NCBI RefSeq assembly: GCF_964355755.1
Contig: NC_092680.1
Location: 3,509,001-3,573,000 of the forward strand
Direction: 5' to 3'
DNA: 64,000 nt
DNA from: Antedon mediterranea
Lineage: Eukaryota; Echinodermata; Crinoidea; Comatulida; Antedonidae
Translations under genes and position numbers: made by a program
Part shown: positions 61,483-64,000 of the stretch, one piece after another
Layout of the letters: each line of letters starts with the position of its first letter
Numbering within the stretch: the stretch's first letter is position 1
The notes under the pieces: model-generated
What the model was told of the DNA's origin: nothing
What the model saw: the letters and a program-made list of their open reading frames with translations, nothing else
Databases searched by the model: none

Positions 61483-61707
61483 CTAAAAGAGAGAAAAATG
61501 ATAAAAATACAAAAGTATAAGTTATAAAACCTTAATAAATATAATATGACATTCAGAGTTTGATGTTCTTTTTTTCCTCATGTTATCAAAGATTAAAATT
61601 CTGTTTTAAATTTACTTACTATTTTAAAAAGTTTTATAAGATTTGTTGATAATAAATGTTATGTATTTCACACAATCTACTTAGTTTCATTTTAAGTTAT
61701 TATTTGG

Positions 61708-61776
61708 ATGCACCTTTATAATCAAAGTGTGCCACTGTTGTAAAAGTGAAGTTTTCCAATAAATTATTATTATAGT
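61708..61776 (+). repeat. Short dispersed repeat with (ATT)n tail, copy 2
   Basis: Nearly identical to 3595-3662, including the core aagtgtgccactgttgtaaa and the aataaattattattat tail. Confidence 0.75.
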
Positions 61777-61984
61777 GTTTGGTTTATTATTATTTTGTTA
61801 TAATATTATTTTAAAATTGTAACATTACAGTACAGTACTTGTATGTATATGGCTTTGTGTAAAAACAAATGTAAAAAAGAAAAGAAATGATGATGGTGGT
61901 TTGTGGGGAGGCTCCTACTGGAGGGCATAGTTCATGGACTATACCATTTGTGGAGAGGGGTGTTCAATGAAAATTTCTACTTTG

Positions 61985-62055
61985 CGAGGTATATCTCGCT
62001 CTTTAAGGAGAAAGGGCTATTGTCGGTTTATCCAGGTAAGCTAGGCACGAAATAG
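61985..62055 (+). repeat. Short dispersed repeat, copy 3
   Basis: Contains tttatccaggtaagctaggc followed by acgaaat, as at 35105. The preceding ctcgctctttaaggagaaag resembles the segment upstream of the first copy (ctcctttcagaggagaaaat), so the repeat is probably longer than the 20-mer. Confidence 0.78.
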
Positions 62056-63416
62056 ACATCAACATGTCTCGTCAATATTGCCATCTTTAAATTAAATTTG
62101 TCTTTATCTAATTGTGAAATTCAACTCTGAACATGAAATTCTATACTACATCATACCGTCACAAAGGATACATTGACTTCATACTAGTAAGTTTACTCTA
62201 AATTCAAATTTTAATTAAAGAAACAGGCCACTTATCGGTAATCTAAACATATACTGTATACAAAATGCGATCATACACATAGTTAATTAATGTAGGTTTG
62301 CAAAGCTGAAATGTACATTACAGTTATACTGTACTATGAGTCGTATCAATATTCAATGGGAAAAATGGACAAATTATATATTCTTTTAAGTGAATTAATT
62401 TACAATATTACAATTAATATCATAGCATTAATATATGTCTAGGTTGCTTTTAACATACTGTAACAATAAAAATTATCATTTGCAAAAAATATTTATTAAA
62501 ATTTAATTAATTATTGAATAAATTAGTTTCTATTTATTCAGTTATATTGCGGTACCAGCAAGATGTAGGTCGTGCCCTGTATGTCTGTTAATTGTGTCTG
62601 ATATTAGGATTAGAATTTTTTACAAGGGAGAAATCAGTAGAAGTGACAGATACAGGATTTTGTAATGTAGGGGACAGGGCCTAAAGGTAGTAAAACAAAG
62701 TGCTCAACTAAACCTAATGTCATATTATTTTGCATTGTATATTTTAAAACCTAAATACCTTAAAGTACTTAAAGACCCCTTCCCTGCAATTTTGGACGTT
62801 TTTTGGAAAATAATACATATATATCACTTTAAAAACATTAAACCATGTCATTCCTTGTCTTAAATGTACGTTTTATGGTAAATTATGATAAAAAGTGAGA
62901 AACAATGCACTTCCTAAGTAGCTCGCGGCGATCGACCTCTCGTGGACAGTCTTAGGCCTAGCCTAGCTAGGCTTAGTTTTGTAGGCCTAGCTGGTAAACA
63001 TCGGTAACGTACGAACATCGTACGCTAGCTATATACCTAGCCTGACGTTGTATAGTTGCTGCATTAATTGTCTTTTTATTTTTGCCAGACTCCGTTGATA
63101 CAAATTGGGGGAAACCCGGTATTTGTGCTGAAAAGTTAGGAGTCTTCCATTTGTTTTGGCCTCACGATCGATCGAAAAGTGGGCGAATTACAGGTGAAAA
63201 ACAAAAATATCAATCTGCACGCAAAGCATTTTGGGATTTATAGCGGGCCGCTATAATTATTAGAATCGACTTATTTTTCACATTTTAACCGTTTAAAGAT
63301 GAAAAAAGTTATCGCAATAGGTCCATATAGTATTATTTTTACATTAAATATAGTTTGTGATCTTAAATTAGATCTAAAAAACGTAGGGAAGGGGGCTTTA
63401 ACATAATAAAAAATCC

Positions 63417-63730
63417 TTAAAGATGTATTGTCCCCCGGAAAAAATTATTTTTTTGTTGAATATGCCATTTTAATGTTACATTATAGTTATTCACTTTCAC
63501 CAAAATTGGATCGGAAAAACAATTAGTATTTACCTGAAAAAACTGTAATTTAAAGAAAAAAAATAGTCAAACTGGCTGCCATGGGTTTTTGGTTGAATTT
63601 ATCCATTTAAAACATTTTTTTTTTTTCGGTTTTTTTTCTAGGGAAGTGATTAACTTTGTTAAAACTACAAAATGGCATATTTAAAGTCTGAAAATAATTA
63701 ATCTTTCATGTTTTTGGGGGACAAGATGTC
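63417..63730. mobile_element. MITE, TTAAAGATGTATTGTCC family (copy 7)
   Basis: It begins ttaaagatgtattgtccccc and ends catgtttttgggggacaaga tgtcc. About 314 bp, no ORF, with the same internal landmarks as copies 2-5. Confidence 0.88.
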
Positions 63731-64000
63731 CACGTAATTTGAGAATTTCAAACAACCTGAAATGTCTATGATGATGCATCTGTTTTTGTATTCTCATTTT
63801 AATATTTGTTCAATCAATACTATAAAACGAACAGTCATATAGTTAGTCATCCTAATGCAGTTATAATAACAATGGATCATAGACCTTCTTGTTAAATATA
63901 GTATACTTGATACTGTATAGTATATGCTTGAATTTGATTGGTTAATTTTGTATCAAGTAGCATGCATTATCTCAAATACTATTGCAGCTTTGATTTTTAT

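Larger units (their letters stand above)
61483..64000 (-). other. Upstream intron of the voltage-sensor gene (to window end)
   Basis: No S1 exon was recognised on the minus strand. It contains the dispersed tail repeat at 61708-61776, the short repeat at about 62026, a GC-richer stretch with several aggccta words at 62930-63060, and a MITE at 63417-63730. Confidence 0.5.

Noticed and set aside
61483-64000. S1 exon of the voltage-sensor gene
   Set aside because: No hydrophobic minus-strand segment with matching phase and splice sites was found, although the gene model requires such an exon upstream.

Overview
This is a 64 kb piece of an AT-rich animal nuclear genome. It carries split genes with GT-AG introns, long introns, many small inverted-repeat transposons and a palindromic satellite. 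Two protein-coding genes can be read with confidence, both on the minus strand and both cut by the window edges. The protein sequences look bilaterian and close to deuterostome versions. The very frequent word TAGGCCTA and the repeat content make me think of an echinoderm or relative, but that is an inference and I cannot name a species.

Left part (1-7.8 kb): the 5' half of an islet (ISL1/ISL2-type) LIM-homeodomain gene, transcribed right to left. A short first coding exon (7332-7383), a LIM1 exon (6861-7068) and a LIM2 exon (3150-3409) join in frame. The homeodomain exon lies beyond the left edge. A somewhat GC-richer block just upstream (to about 7.81 kb) is the probable promoter.

Middle (7.8-33.9 kb): about 26 kb of intergenic DNA with no gene I can support. 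It contains several miniature inverted-repeat (MITE-like) families, a 230 bp near-perfect hairpin (12.35 kb), tandem repeats (13.8, 18.5, 19.9, 22.7 and 24.0 kb), and a 4.3 kb satellite (28.1-32.5 kb) built from two nested palindromes in alternating order. Some of this DNA probably also holds islet cis-regulatory sites.

Right part (33.9-64 kb): the 3' portion of a voltage-sensor-domain gene of the Hv1/TMEM266 type. Eight exons (S2, S2-S3 loop, S3-S4, three coiled-coil or tail exons, a long Ser-rich tail exon and a last exon ending in a PDZ-ligand-like tripeptide) all join in phase. The S1/N-terminal part is off the right edge or unrecognised. The long cytoplasmic tail and the position next to islet fit TMEM266 (human C15orf27) better than the short proton channel HVCN1.

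As I recall the human map, TMEM266 lies upstream of and on the same strand as ISL2 on chromosome 15q24. The same order and orientation here is therefore a likely ancient gene neighbourhood and is the main biological point of the window. The second point is the nested-palindrome satellite. I found no tRNA, rRNA, CRISPR or viral genes.
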